Assembly: GCF_900115285.1 (NCBI RefSeq)
Contig: NZ_FOYW01000002.1
Span: forward strand, 62,001-126,000
Length of the DNA stretch: 64,000 nt
Direction: 5' to 3'
From: Marinobacter daqiaonensis
GTDB taxonomy: Bacteria; Pseudomonadota; Gammaproteobacteria; Pseudomonadales; Oleiphilaceae
A program made the position numbers and the translations under genes. The notes beneath the pieces were generated by a model that was not told where the DNA came from, did no database searches, and saw only the letters and a program-made list of their open reading frames with translations. Positions 26,886 to 35,699 of the stretch are shown piece by piece; the first letter of the stretch is position 1; each line of letters opens with the position of its first letter.

Positions 26886-28286
26886 ATGTCCCGATCCCGT
26901 AACGGAAAAACGGTTTCCCGTATCCGCACCGGCAGCTTCGAGCGCCGGCTCAGCATGACCCGTGCCGGCCTGTTCGCCGGCACGCGGGTTGCCTCCCACA
27001 TGGCCACCAACTGGCTGACAAGCGCCGATCAGCGGGAAGAGCGCCACAAGGCCATGCTGTCCAAGCAGGCCCGCTTTCTGGTGGAGGAGCTGGGCCAGCT
27101 CAAGGGGAGCGTGGTCAAGATTGGTCAGATCATGGCGCTTTACGGAGAGCACTTCCTTCCGGAGGAGGTGACTGAAGCTCTGCATACCCTCGAAGACCAG
27201 ACGTCGGCACTGGAATGGCAGGCGGTGGAAAAGGTACTGAAGGAGGAGTTGGGCGCGGATCGGCTGCAGGAGCTTGACGTGGATCCCGAGCCGATCGGAG
27301 CTGCCTCCCTGGGACAGGTACACAGGGCCCGAAGACGTTCTGACGACCTTGAGCTGGTGCTCAAGGTCCAGTATCCCGGTGTCGCAAAGGCAGTGGACAG
27401 TGACCTGGACGCGGTCGCCCAGATGTTGCGGGTGGCCCGTCTTGTGTCGTTCGGGCCTGAGTTCAACGACTGGCTGGAAGAAGTTCGGATGATGATGCAC
27501 CGGGAGGTGGATTACGCTCTGGAGGCTGCCACCACCGAAAAATTCCGCACCCTGCTGGCTGACGATCCGCGCTTCGTAGTGCCCCACGTGCTGATGGAAT
27601 ATTCCACCGAGCATATCATTGCGCAAACGTACGAGCACGGTCACCCGGTGGGGTCTCCGGCGGTCCGGGCGCTGAGCGTTGATCGTCGCAGCCGCCTGGG
27701 CGAGGCCGCTCTCGAACTGTTCTTCCGGGAGCTCTTTGAGTGGGGCGAGATTCAGACCGATCCGAACTTCGGCAATTACCGGATCCGGCTTGCCGGTGAA
27801 CCCGGAGCTGATCCGGACAACGACCAGATTGTGCTACTGGATTTCGGGGCGGTACAGAGCTATTCGGATGAGTTCCTGTCACCTGTGATTCAGATGATCC
27901 GCGCCTCCTATGAGCAGGACGAGGAGGGTGTCATCGAAGGCGGTATCGCACTGAATTTCATGCAGCGGGACTGGCCGGATGAAGTGCTGAGCAAGTTCGC
28001 ACAGGTCTGCATGTCGGTTCTGGAGCCGCTGGCTCCCGCCAACAACAGCTGGCCGGATTATGCGGTAAATGATAAGGGCCAGTACCGCTGGAAGGAAAGC
28101 GATCTGCCTTCCCGGGTGGCGCGGGAAGCTGCCCGCTCCGCCGTCAGCCGCTATTTCAAGGTTCCGCCGAAGGAATTTGTTTTCCTCAATCGCAAGTTGA
28201 TCGGGGTCTACACGTTCATCGCGGTGCTGCGGGCTGAGTTCAACGGTGAGACGCTCCTCCGGAAGTTTCTCTACGGCGACCGGTAA
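26886..28286 (+). CDS. ABC1/UbiB-family (AarF) atypical kinase
   Basis: 466 residues. Family marks: KxGQ as VVKIGQIMALYG (about 77-88), an Ala-rich loop AASLGQVHRARR in place of a P-loop (about 138-149), VLKVQYPGVAKAVD, QTDPNFGNY and LLDFGAVQSY (the DFG-like metal site). Family members support ubiquinone synthesis or lipid homeostasis through ATPase activity. This is probably not UbiB itself: it lacks the clear C-terminal membrane helices and the ubiE-ubiJ neighbourhood. It follows lipB by 59 bp and may be the last gene of that transcript. Confidence 0.88.
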   Translation: MSRSRNGKTVSRIRTGSFERRLSMTRAGLFAGTRVASHMATNWLTSADQREERHKAMLSKQARFLVEELGQLKGSVVKIGQIMALYGEHFLPEEVTEALHTLEDQTSALEWQAVEKVLKEELGADRLQELDVDPEPIGAASLGQVHRARRRSDDLELVLKVQYPGVAKAVDSDLDAVAQMLRVARLVSFGPEFNDWLEEVRMMMHREVDYALEAATTEKFRTLLADDPRFVVPHVLMEYSTEHIIAQTYEHGHPVGSPAVRALSVDRRSRLGEAALELFFRELFEWGEIQTDPNFGNYRIRLAGEPGADPDNDQIVLLDFGAVQSYSDEFLSPVIQMIRASYEQDEEGVIEGGIALNFMQRDWPDEVLSKFAQVCMSVLEPLAPANNSWPDYAVNDKGQYRWKESDLPSRVAREAARSAVSRYFKVPPKEFVFLNRKLIGVYTFIAVLRAEFNGETLLRKFLYGDR

Positions 28287-28382
28287 AAACGGGACCTCGA
28301 CGCCATGCAGCTCCGGGTAGCCGTCGGTGGAACGTCATCGTGACTGGCTATGGCCCCCATCCAAATCATTTACTGGAACCAG

Positions 28383-28423
28383 ATGACAGAGGTGTCATGC
28401 TGTTTTTATATCCAGAAAAACAG
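28383..28423. promoter_or_regulatory. Two adjacent dyads before the glutaredoxin gene
   Basis: ATGACA-gagg-TGTCAT (28383-28398) is a perfect 6-bp dyad; CTGTTTTT-N8-AAAAACAG (28400-28423) is a perfect 8-bp dyad right after it. The T run of the second follows the first stem, so the pair could be a weak terminator for the kinase gene, an attenuator, or an operator for grxA, whose start is 17 bp further on. Confidence 0.45.
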
Positions 28424-28439
28424 ACGCCGGAGGTGATTC

Positions 28440-28679
28440 TTGGAAAAAGTGACAATCTATGGCCGCATGAGTTGCGGTTTTTGCGCCATGGCACGCAACC
28501 TGTGTGAACAGAAGGGTTTCGAGCACGAATTCATCGACATGCCGGCCCTTGGACTCACCAAGGAGGATGTGGCCCAAAAGCTGGGCCGGCCGGTCCGCAC
28601 GGTTCCGCAGATCCTGGTGGGTGACAACTATGTGGGTGGCTACGATGAGTTTTCCCGCTATGTAGCCAGCCGCACCTGA
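28440..28679 (+). CDS. grxA: Glutaredoxin, GrxA type
   Basis: A 79-residue thiol-disulfide reductase using glutathione. The start is a TTG with GGAGG six bases upstream, which decides it. The active site is CGFC (Cys12, Cys15) rather than the usual CPYC. The cis-proline motif is RTVPQI and the glutathione-contact GG is in NYVGGYDEF. The GLTKEDVAQKLGRPV segment resembles E. coli GrxA (donor to ribonucleotide reductase) more than GrxC. Confidence 0.92.
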   Translation: MEKVTIYGRMSCGFCAMARNLCEQKGFEHEFIDMPALGLTKEDVAQKLGRPVRTVPQILVGDNYVGGYDEFSRYVASRT

Positions 28680-28899
28680 AAGACACCTGCGGCAAACGCC
28701 TTGTTCCCGCACCCGCGGTTTCCGGATAATCAGGGCACGTTTAGGATAAAAGCCTTCCTGTAGCCTTCGTGGTGTCGATATTTTTTACACTACGAAATTC
28801 CGGCAATCTGCACACCTTTATTTTTTAAAGGCTTCCGTGGTTTCGGTTCGATCTATGCTGTGGTCTTCTGTCGCGAAGGGCGAAGACCGGAGGCGGGCC

Positions 28900-30567
28900 A
28901 TGGAATTCCTGATTGTTGCTATCGGGATCTTTTTTGTCGCCGTCCATGCACTCGAGCGATTCAACAAGCGCCAGAATATACGCTGCACGACTACGGCGTT
29001 TCGCTATTACGGAGCGGCCGGAGTATATGTGGCGGCCTACCAGGCTGTTTTCCTGGGATTGATTTTCGCCCCGGAGTTGCTGAAATTCTTCCCTGAGGTC
29101 CTCGGTTCCTTCAGTCTTTCCCCTGATGAGGTTGCGGCCTTTTCCTTCTCTAACCAGCAGAGCGATCTTTACCGGGTCGGTACCCTGACGATCTGTGCCG
29201 TCGCTGTGTGCAAGGTGCTCAGCACCATTCCGGGTGTCAGTAATGTGGATCGCGGGGCCATCAAGGTATTGCACCGACTGGCACTGATACCCTTCGAGGC
29301 ACTGAGATTCAGCCGTGAATTGCAGTCCCTGCCGTTGCAGGTCAGCGAACAGGAGAGCCAGGAGGCTAACAAGGTTCTGGCCGGTCACGGCGTTTCCGAG
29401 ACCGACCTCCGGCAAATGGAGGGCAGTCCCCTGCTGTCCAGCTGGATAAAGGGGTACGTCTGCCTCCAGCGCATCGAACGGTGGCGACTCGACCATCAGT
29501 TTGCCGGGTTCTTCCATGAGCGAGAGGGTCAATACCAGCGTCTTACCAATGCCTTCGAGCGCCTGACCAAGCTAGGGGTGGGTATCTACAACCTGAACAA
29601 CCGGCTTGACGGAAATATGAAGGTGGAGGAAATCCGCGAGGCCTCAAGGAGGATGGAAGACAGTTTCCAGTCCGGGCTGGATGACTTTATAGCCGAGTGT
29701 TGCGATTTCGTGAGCCAGGCCATCCTGAGTTGCTGCTATACCAATGGTGACCGTCTCCAGAGGATCCGTGAGTTCGGCTTTGCGTATTCCGGTCGTTTTG
29801 CCGCTCCGGGCTTCTCCCACGACAAGATCGTCGCGACGTTCCTGGTGCTGCTGGTTGGCATGCTGACTATCTTCCTTGGCCTGCAAAGCGACGAAATGCG
29901 GGCCCACCGGGCACTGCTGCTGCCCGTCATGATCACCCTTTCCTACGTCATTGCCATGCTGGTCGCGCTATACTGCCGGACCTATTTCACCCTGTGCCGG
30001 GCCACGGCTGACAGACCCCTCCCGTTTTCCGGCTACCTGCTGGCCGCATTGATCGCCACGGGACTTTCGGCGGTCCTGCAGGTGGCTTTCCTCGCATCCT
30101 TTTTTATCAGCGACAGCAGTCTGATTGCTGCCCTGCAACAGTCCTGGGCCCGCTTTGTATCCGGGGCCTGGGTCTACCGGATAATGACCTTCGCCGCCAC
30201 AATGCTGTTTGCGTATCTGCTGGATGCCCGGCTGTTCACCCGCTTCCGGCCAGCGCTCAGGGGCCTCGCAAACGGTGCCGTACTGGCTGCGGGTCTGGCG
30301 TTCGCCGCTCTGCTGGTGTACGCCATTGGTAAAGAGCTGGGGCGCGTGGACCGCGTTTGGACGCTCTTTGATGTGGTGCTGCCGCAATGGCTGCTCCAGG
30401 TCTTTATTGCCATGACCTGCGGAACCATCATGGGCTTCGTCGTGCCCTTCCTGGAAGGTGGGGAGGGTGCCCGAAGCCGGCCTGGCTCCGATCCCGGTCT
30501 GATGGAGGCTGAGCCGGAGGGGGCAGCGGTGGTCCACCTGAACTCAAGGGGCCGTTCGGCCGGCTGA
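28900..30567 (+). CDS. Large multi-spanning membrane protein of unknown function
   Basis: 555 residues from ATG 28900, chosen because GGAGG stands at ideal spacing; the frame is open back to 28837. Three hydrophobic helices lie near the N-terminus (about 1-20, 35-60, 92-112). A soluble, charged middle region (about 115-315) is rich in Glu, Arg and Gln and contains a possible helical stretch around NAFERLTKLGVGIYNLNNRL. Six more helices follow (about 320-535) before a short acidic tail. I recognise no domain or motif. The gene is monocistronic, preceded by an AT-rich 220-bp region and followed by a hairpin. A sensor, channel or exporter are all possible. Confidence 0.8.
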   Translation: MEFLIVAIGIFFVAVHALERFNKRQNIRCTTTAFRYYGAAGVYVAAYQAVFLGLIFAPELLKFFPEVLGSFSLSPDEVAAFSFSNQQSDLYRVGTLTICAVAVCKVLSTIPGVSNVDRGAIKVLHRLALIPFEALRFSRELQSLPLQVSEQESQEANKVLAGHGVSETDLRQMEGSPLLSSWIKGYVCLQRIERWRLDHQFAGFFHEREGQYQRLTNAFERLTKLGVGIYNLNNRLDGNMKVEEIREASRRMEDSFQSGLDDFIAECCDFVSQAILSCCYTNGDRLQRIREFGFAYSGRFAAPGFSHDKIVATFLVLLVGMLTIFLGLQSDEMRAHRALLLPVMITLSYVIAMLVALYCRTYFTLCRATADRPLPFSGYLLAALIATGLSAVLQVAFLASFFISDSSLIAALQQSWARFVSGAWVYRIMTFAATMLFAYLLDARLFTRFRPALRGLANGAVLAAGLAFAALLVYAIGKELGRVDRVWTLFDVVLPQWLLQVFIAMTCGTIMGFVVPFLEGGEGARSRPGSDPGLMEAEPEGAAVVHLNSRGRSAG

Positions 30568-30589
30568 GTCTCCGGATAGTCGTGGCAAG

Positions 30590-30613
30590 CTCCCGGCAAG
30601 GTGCTGCCGGGAG
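30590..30613. terminator. Hairpin between convergent genes, no U tract
   Basis: A perfect 9-bp stem CTCCCGGCA (30590-30598) / TGCCGGGAG (30605-30613) with a 6-nt loop fills the 63-bp gap between the unknown membrane protein and pfp. No T run follows on either strand, the same design as at 9057-9096. Confidence 0.5.
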
Positions 30614-30630
30614 TCAGTCGCTGCCTGTGG

Positions 30631-31893
30631 TCAGACTTCGAAGGGGGTCCTGAGCTTCTTGGGTGCCAGCTCGTTTCTAAGGTGTGCCACCTTGGGAATG
30701 CCGTTTTCAAACGGCGGGAAGGCCTCGCCCTCGATCAGTGGCTGAAGATACTCACGACAGTCATCGGTGATGCTGAAGCCGTCATCGGAAATGAAGTGGA
30801 TGGGCATTTTCTTTTCCTGGTTGGCGACTTCGCTCAGGGGCGCCTCGCCAATATGCCAGCGGTAAGGTTTGGACTGCTCACGTACGATAATGGGCATCAC
30901 CGCCTGCTTGCCGGCCAGGGCCATCTCCACGGCTTGCTGACCCACCGTGTAGGCCTGCTCCACGTCTGTGGCCGAGGACAGGTGTCGGGCGGAGCGTTGC
31001 AGATAGTCAGCCACCGCCCAATGGAACTTGTAGCCCAGGGCCTGCTTGACCATGTTCGCCAGGGTGGGGGCAACGCCACCCAGCTGGGTATGGCCGAAGG
31101 CGTCCTTGCCACCGGCGTCCGCCAGGAAGCGTCCGTCCTCGTACTGGGCGCCTTCCGACGCTACCACCACACAGTAGCCGTAATCTTTCACCGACTGCTC
31201 GACCCGTGCCAGGAAGGCTTCCCGGTTAAAGGGAATTTCGGGAAACAGGATGATATGGGGCGGTTCATCCCGGCCCTTGCCCGCCAGACCGCCCGAAGCG
31301 GCTATCCAGCCGGCATGGCGGCCCATCACTTCCAGAATGAATACCTTGGTGGAGGACTCGCACATGGACTTGATATCCAGGCTGGCTTCCAGGGTGGATG
31401 TCGCCACGTACTTGGCCACTGAGCCAAAACCGGGACAGCAGTCGGTGAAGGGCAGGTCGTTGTCCACGGTCTTGGGTATGCCAATACAGGTGATGGGGTA
31501 GCCCATCTTGTCGCCAATCTGCGAGACCTTATAGGCCGTGTCCTGGGAATCGCCGCCGCCGTTGTAAAAGAAGTAGCCGATGTCATGAGCCCGGAAAACT
31601 TCCACCAGGCGCTCGTACTCCCGCCTGTTCTCGGTGAGGTTCTTGAGCTTGTAGCGGCAGGAACCGAAGGCGCCGCCAGGGGTGTGCATGAGGGCGCGAA
31701 TGGCCTCATCCGACTCTTCGGATGTGTCGATCAGCTCTTCCCTGAGAGCCCCGATAATGCCATTGCGTCCGGCGTAGACCTTGCCGATCTGTTCGGGATG
31801 CTTGCGCGCGGTTTCGATCACTCCGCAGGCACTGGCATTGATGACGGCGGTAACCCCGCCGGACTGGGCGTAGAACGCGTTCTTGATGGCCAT
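30631..31893 (-). CDS. pfp: Pyrophosphate-type 6-phosphofructokinase
   Basis: Phosphorylates fructose-6-phosphate, reversibly if PPi is the donor. In the 420-residue protein the donor-site motif reads NGGGDSQDT (Asp115 where ATP enzymes have Gly), followed by PKTVDND (140-146), whose Lys141 is typical of PPi-dependent enzymes. VMGRHAGWIAA and ILFPEIPF are conserved substrate-site elements. The inference is that this lineage can run glycolysis and gluconeogenesis through one reversible step. The gene stands alone, divergent from mpl by 245 bp; AGGAGG lies 13 bp before the ATG. Confidence 0.9.
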   Translation of the reverse strand: MAIKNAFYAQSGGVTAVINASACGVIETARKHPEQIGKVYAGRNGIIGALREELIDTSEESDEAIRALMHTPGGAFGSCRYKLKNLTENRREYERLVEVFRAHDIGYFFYNGGGDSQDTAYKVSQIGDKMGYPITCIGIPKTVDNDLPFTDCCPGFGSVAKYVATSTLEASLDIKSMCESSTKVFILEVMGRHAGWIAASGGLAGKGRDEPPHIILFPEIPFNREAFLARVEQSVKDYGYCVVVASEGAQYEDGRFLADAGGKDAFGHTQLGGVAPTLANMVKQALGYKFHWAVADYLQRSARHLSSATDVEQAYTVGQQAVEMALAGKQAVMPIIVREQSKPYRWHIGEAPLSEVANQEKKMPIHFISDDGFSITDDCREYLQPLIEGEAFPPFENGIPKVAHLRNELAPKKLRTPFEV

Positions 31894-32138
31894 CTTGGGC
31901 TGGCGCCTCCTGCTGGTTGGGTTCTGGGCTCACGTCCCGACAATGGGCGATCATCGCCGTACGTTTCACTGGGGGCGAATGATACGTGAATCCGCCATAG
32001 TTTTCATGGCCACCGGCTTGACGACCGCGCCGGTATGCGGGAGTCTTGTGAGCCTCCGGCTCATGGCGACGTCCGCGCACCGGCGGGGGGCTCCGGCGGC
32101 CCACCTGCGGTATCAACATTGAGGAAATCGGCAACGTT

Positions 32139-33539
32139 ATGCACATCCATATCCTGGGAATCTGCGGCACCTTCATGGGAAGCCTGGCGGTGTTGGCGAG
32201 GGAGCTGGGTCACAGGGTGACTGGCTCTGATCAGGGCGTATACCCACCGATGAGCACCCAGCTGGAATCCCAGGGCATCGAGCTGACGGAGGGCTTTGCC
32301 CCGGGTAACCTCAGGCCCACACCGGATCTGGTGCTGATCGGTAATGCCATGTCCCGGGGCAATCCGGAAGTGGAAGCCGTCCTCAACCGTAACATCGACT
32401 ATATGTCTGGCCCGGAATGGCTGGCCCGGGAGGTTCTCCGCAAACGCTGGGTACTGGCGGTGGCCGGCACCCATGGCAAGACCACGACCACCTCCATGCT
32501 GCTGTGGATCCTTGATCAGGCGGGCTTTGATCCGGGTTACCTGGTGGGCGGCGTTCCTCAGGATTTCCCGGTATCGGCACGCCTCGGTACCAGCGACTTC
32601 TTCGTGATTGAGGCCGACGAGTACGACAGTGCTTTCTTTGACAAGCGCTCAAAGTTTGTCCATTACCGGCCCCACACCTGCATCCTGAACAACCTGGAAT
32701 TCGACCACGCCGATATCTTTGACAGCGTGGAGGCGATCGAGCGCCAGTTCCACCATCTGGTGAGAACGGTCCCGGCCACCGGTATGATCATCCGACCCGC
32801 CAGGGACATCCATCTGGACAGGGCCCTGGATATGGGTTGCTGGAGTCCGGTCCAGACCCTGGCGGTCGGCAGCGAGGCCGATGCCCCGAACTGGCGGGCG
32901 GAACCGCTGCGGGATGACGGCTCGCGGTTTATGGTTATTCACCATGAGCAGCCTGTGGCCACGGTTTCCTGGGAGATGACAGGGCAACACAATGTGCGTA
33001 ATGCCCTCGCCGCCATCGCGGCGGCCCGCCATGTGGGGGTGACGCCGGATCACGCCGTGTCGGCCCTAAGCCGGTTTTCCGGTGTCAAGCGTCGGATGGA
33101 GCTGCTGGCCGATGTGGGAGGCATACGGGTCTACGATGACTTCGCCCACCATCCCACGGCCATTGCCACCACCCTGGAAGGGTTGAGGAACCAGGTGGGG
33201 GACGAGCTGATCGTGGCCCTGATCGAGCCACGCTCCAATACCATGCAGCAGGGCGTGCACCGGGAGCGGCTTCTGGCCAGCGCGGCCATGGCGGACCGGG
33301 TGATCTGGGCCAATACCGCGAAGGCCGCCTGGCTCACCGAACTGATGAGGGAGTACCGCGCGACTGGCGATGATCCGGAGCGCCACCAGATGGACGTGAC
33401 AATTGATGGCCTGCTGGAGCGCGCCCTGGGCGAGATGTCCGAGCCCTGTCATGTGGTGATCATGAGCAATGGGGGGTTCGGTGGTATCCATCAGCGCCTC
33501 ATCGCCCGTCTGCAGGAGAATACCGGCCATGGCCGCTGA
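32139..33539 (+). CDS. mpl: UDP-N-acetylmuramate:tripeptide ligase (murein recycling)
   Basis: Mpl attaches recovered L-Ala-D-Glu-mDAP tripeptide to UDP-MurNAc. It is a Mur-ligase of 466 residues: an N-terminal Rossmann domain ([20 protein letters not shown]), the ATP loop [10 protein letters not shown] (109-118), a central domain with [14 protein letters not shown], and a C-terminal domain with [10 protein letters not shown], the Mpl-typical version of the DYxHxP motif. ubiX overlaps its end by 11 bp. Confidence 0.96.
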   Translation: MHIHILGICGTFMGSLAVLARELGHRVTGSDQGVYPPMSTQLESQGIELTEGFAPGNLRPTPDLVLIGNAMSRGNPEVEAVLNRNIDYMSGPEWLAREVLRKRWVLAVAGTHGKTTTTSMLLWILDQAGFDPGYLVGGVPQDFPVSARLGTSDFFVIEADEYDSAFFDKRSKFVHYRPHTCILNNLEFDHADIFDSVEAIERQFHHLVRTVPATGMIIRPARDIHLDRALDMGCWSPVQTLAVGSEADAPNWRAEPLRDDGSRFMVIHHEQPVATVSWEMTGQHNVRNALAAIAAARHVGVTPDHAVSALSRFSGVKRRMELLADVGGIRVYDDFAHHPTAIATTLEGLRNQVGDELIVALIEPRSNTMQQGVHRERLLASAAMADRVIWANTAKAAWLTELMREYRATGDDPERHQMDVTIDGLLERALGEMSEPCHVVIMSNGGFGGIHQRLIARLQENTGHGR

Positions 33540-34164
33540 CTCAACCGCTGACCGCACCATTAACCTGGCCTTTACCGGAGCCTCCGGTGCCCAGTACGGG
33601 CTCCGCCTGCTGCAATGCCTGGTGGCAGCGGGCTGTCGGGTCAATGTCATGGTGAGTCGTGCCGCCCAGGTGGTGATCGCCACCGAGACTGACCTCAGGC
33701 TGCCCGGCGCCACCGGTGCGGCTCTGCAGGTCCTCAATGACTACACTGGTGCGAAGGAAGGGCAGATACGGGTGTTCGGAAAGGAAGACTGGTTCGCCCC
33801 GCCGGCGTCCGGCTCTGGGGAGAAATCGCCGCTGGTCATCTGCCCCTGCAGTACCGGTACCCTGTCCGCTCTTGCCACAGGCGCCAGCAACAACCTTATC
33901 GAGCGTGCCGGCGACGTGGCCCTGAAAGAGCGTCGGCAACTGATTCTGGTACCCCGGGAAGCCCCTTATTCCGAAGTACACCTGGAAAACATGCTGAAGC
34001 TGACCCGCATGGGGGCGCTAATAATACCCGCCAGCCCGGGGTTCTATCATCGGCCTGAATCGATCGACGATCTGGTGGATTTCATAGTGGCCCGCCTGCT
34101 GGATCATCTGGGTCTGGAGCAGAACATGGTGCCACGCTGGGGAGAGGGCGATAACCGTGTTTGA
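33529..34164 (+). CDS. ubiX: Flavin prenyltransferase
   Basis: UbiX makes prenylated FMN, the cofactor of the UbiD decarboxylase in ubiquinone synthesis. From ATG 33529 (GGAGA upstream) the protein is 211 residues. It has the FMN-binding start [15 protein letters not shown], the [26 protein letters not shown] segment (in two parts) and the [13 protein letters not shown] prenyl-site motif. It overlaps both mpl (11 bp) and the MscS gene (8 bp), so the three are translationally linked. Confidence 0.95.
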   Translation: MAADSTADRTINLAFTGASGAQYGLRLLQCLVAAGCRVNVMVSRAAQVVIATETDLRLPGATGAALQVLNDYTGAKEGQIRVFGKEDWFAPPASGSGEKSPLVICPCSTGTLSALATGASNNLIERAGDVALKERRQLILVPREAPYSEVHLENMLKLTRMGALIIPASPGFYHRPESIDDLVDFIVARLLDHLGLEQNMVPRWGEGDNRV

Positions 34165-35053
34165 GCAGGTGGCCGCTGCGATACAGCAGATGAATGTTTC
34201 CATGCCGATGCTGCGCCTGCTGGCAAGCACCCTGGTGCTGATTGTTATCGTGCTGGTGTTGCGGGCCATTCTTGCCAAGCTGATCCGCTCCAACATTCAG
34301 GTCGCCGAGTTGCGGCGCAGGTGGCTGGTGCAGAGCCGAAATGGCCTGATCCTGGTGCTCCTTCTGGGCCTGGTGCTGATCTGGGGGCAGGAGCTGCGTA
34401 CCCTCGCCCTATCCATCGTGGCCATCGCAGTGGCCTTCGTGGTGGCCACCAAGGAACTGATCCTTTGTTTCATGGGCTCGCTGGTCAAGGGGGGGGCCCG
34501 TTCCTTCAACATTGGCGATCGCATTCAGGTGAAGGACTTCCGTGGCGATGTGATCGACCAGAATCTGCTCGCCACCACCATTCTCGAGGTGGGGCCGGGC
34601 AAGCTCACCCACCAGCGGACAGGCCGTGCGACCGTGATCCCCAACTCACTGTTTGTGTCGGAACCGGTAATCAACGAGAGCTTTACCGAGGACTACGTGC
34701 TGCATGTGTTCACCGTGCCTTTCAAGCGGGAAGACAAATGGCAGCTGGCCCAGGAGATTCTTCTGGAGAACGCGCAGGCCCAGTGCGAACCCTTCCTGGA
34801 GACCGCCCGGCGACACATGCGACGGCTGGGCGACCGGCGCGGGCTTGACGTTCCTCTGGTGGATCCGCGAGTCAGCATCCAGGTGCCGGTGGCCGGCGAG
34901 ATCCATCTGGTGGTTCGCTATCCCTGCCGTCCCTCCGAGCGCAGCGCGATTGAGCAGGCGATCCTGTCTGAAACCTTTGGCAAGCACGAATTTTCGGTAA
35001 AGGGTGGGTCGACAGGTGAGGAGGAGCCGGCGGCGCCTGTGGATACGGAATAA
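34157..35053 (+). CDS. MscS-family mechanosensitive channel protein
   Basis: 298 residues starting with GTG inside the end of ubiX, with GGGAG upstream. Two or three helices (about 18-105) lead to the pore-lining helix ([22 protein letters not shown], split here at about 92-113) and the MscS beta domain ([18 protein letters not shown]). The conserved strand with VIPNSLFV follows. The C-terminal alpha/beta vestibule is present but the tail is Glu/Pro-rich. Probably an osmotic-safety or ion-flux channel of the inner membrane. It is convergent with tRNA-Leu. Confidence 0.9.
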   Translation: MFEQVAAAIQQMNVSMPMLRLLASTLVLIVIVLVLRAILAKLIRSNIQVAELRRRWLVQSRNGLILVLLLGLVLIWGQELRTLALSIVAIAVAFVVATKELILCFMGSLVKGGARSFNIGDRIQVKDFRGDVIDQNLLATTILEVGPGKLTHQRTGRATVIPNSLFVSEPVINESFTEDYVLHVFTVPFKREDKWQLAQEILLENAQAQCEPFLETARRHMRRLGDRRGLDVPLVDPRVSIQVPVAGEIHLVVRYPCRPSERSAIEQAILSETFGKHEFSVKGGSTGEEEPAAPVDTE

Positions 35054-35180
35054 CAGGGAGACAGGCATGATCCGAAGCCACATGAACGGACGATAACTGA
35101 CAAGGATCTTACTCCGGGTCAGTAATTTACGGATTTGACAATCAAGGGATTCATTTAATGCCATTTCCTGGGGAAGGAAA

Positions 35181-35267
35181 TGGTGCCGAGGAGAGGACTT
35201 GAACCTCCACGGGGTTGCCCCCACTAGCACCTGAAGCTAGCGTGTCTACCAATTTCACCACCTCGGC
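35181..35267 (-). tRNA. tRNA-Leu (anticodon CAG)
   Basis: An 87-nt class II tRNA read on the minus strand. The acceptor stem pairs GCCGAGG (35261-35267) with CCTCGGC next to the encoded CCA end (35181-35183). The anticodon arm is CTAGC-TTCAGGT-GCTAG with anticodon CAG at 35231-35233. A long variable arm and the GGTTCAAGTCC T-arm segment are present. A perfect 8-bp hairpin (35161-35183) immediately follows and includes the CCA. Confidence 0.97.
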
Positions 35268-35288
35268 AGGTGATTCGCGACAAGTACT

Positions 35289-35316
35289 ATCTTACTGAAT
35301 CCTATGTTGAATTCAA
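35289..35316 (-). promoter_or_regulatory. Promoter for tRNA-Leu
   Basis: On the minus strand, TTGAAT (35311-35316) and TAAGAT (35289-35294) are 16 bp apart and end about 21 bp before the mature tRNA, a good fit to a sigma-70 promoter with a short leader. Confidence 0.6.
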
Positions 35317-35699
35317 GTCTGTCGCTGATCGCTGAGAGTTGTCCCTCAACCGATGGCGCGTACTTTAATGATTCGTCCGGGGGCTGTCAAACATTTTTTC
35401 AGGCTGCCCGGAAGGTTTTTTGCAGCCTGGAACTGAGCCCCTGGGAAGCACTTCAAATGCAATTATAAGCATCATCCCTTAATGGGATTTGGGGCCCTTC
35501 ATTAGGTAGGTAAGGGAGTAGGGCGTTATACTCCCCGGTACATTCATTCCGGGCCCCGTCTGTAAACCGCCGCTGGTCCGGGTAATTCGACAGGGTTCTC
35601 CGACAGAGTCCTGTCGAATTAACCGGGCAGTGAACGTTGGGCGCATGGGTCTGGCATGCCGGCTGAAAGTCGGCTTAACAGAAGAAGAGAGTAAGTATA
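35317..35699. promoter_or_regulatory. Upstream region of rnr with a long inverted repeat
   Basis: The gap between the tRNA promoter and rnr holds no gene. Its main feature is a perfect 12-bp inverted repeat TAATTCGACAGG (35583-35594) / CCTGTCGAATTA (35610-35621) with a 15-nt loop that itself contains another CGACAG. It starts about 115 bp before the rnr GTG. A smaller dyad ATCCC-TTAAT-GGGAT lies near 35474-35488. No T run follows the long repeat, so it looks more like an operator or an RNA leader stem than a terminator. Confidence 0.45.

Noticed and set aside
26862..27644. 260-residue frame antisense to the ABC1-family kinase
   Set aside because: Shadow of a well-supported gene with no domain of its own.
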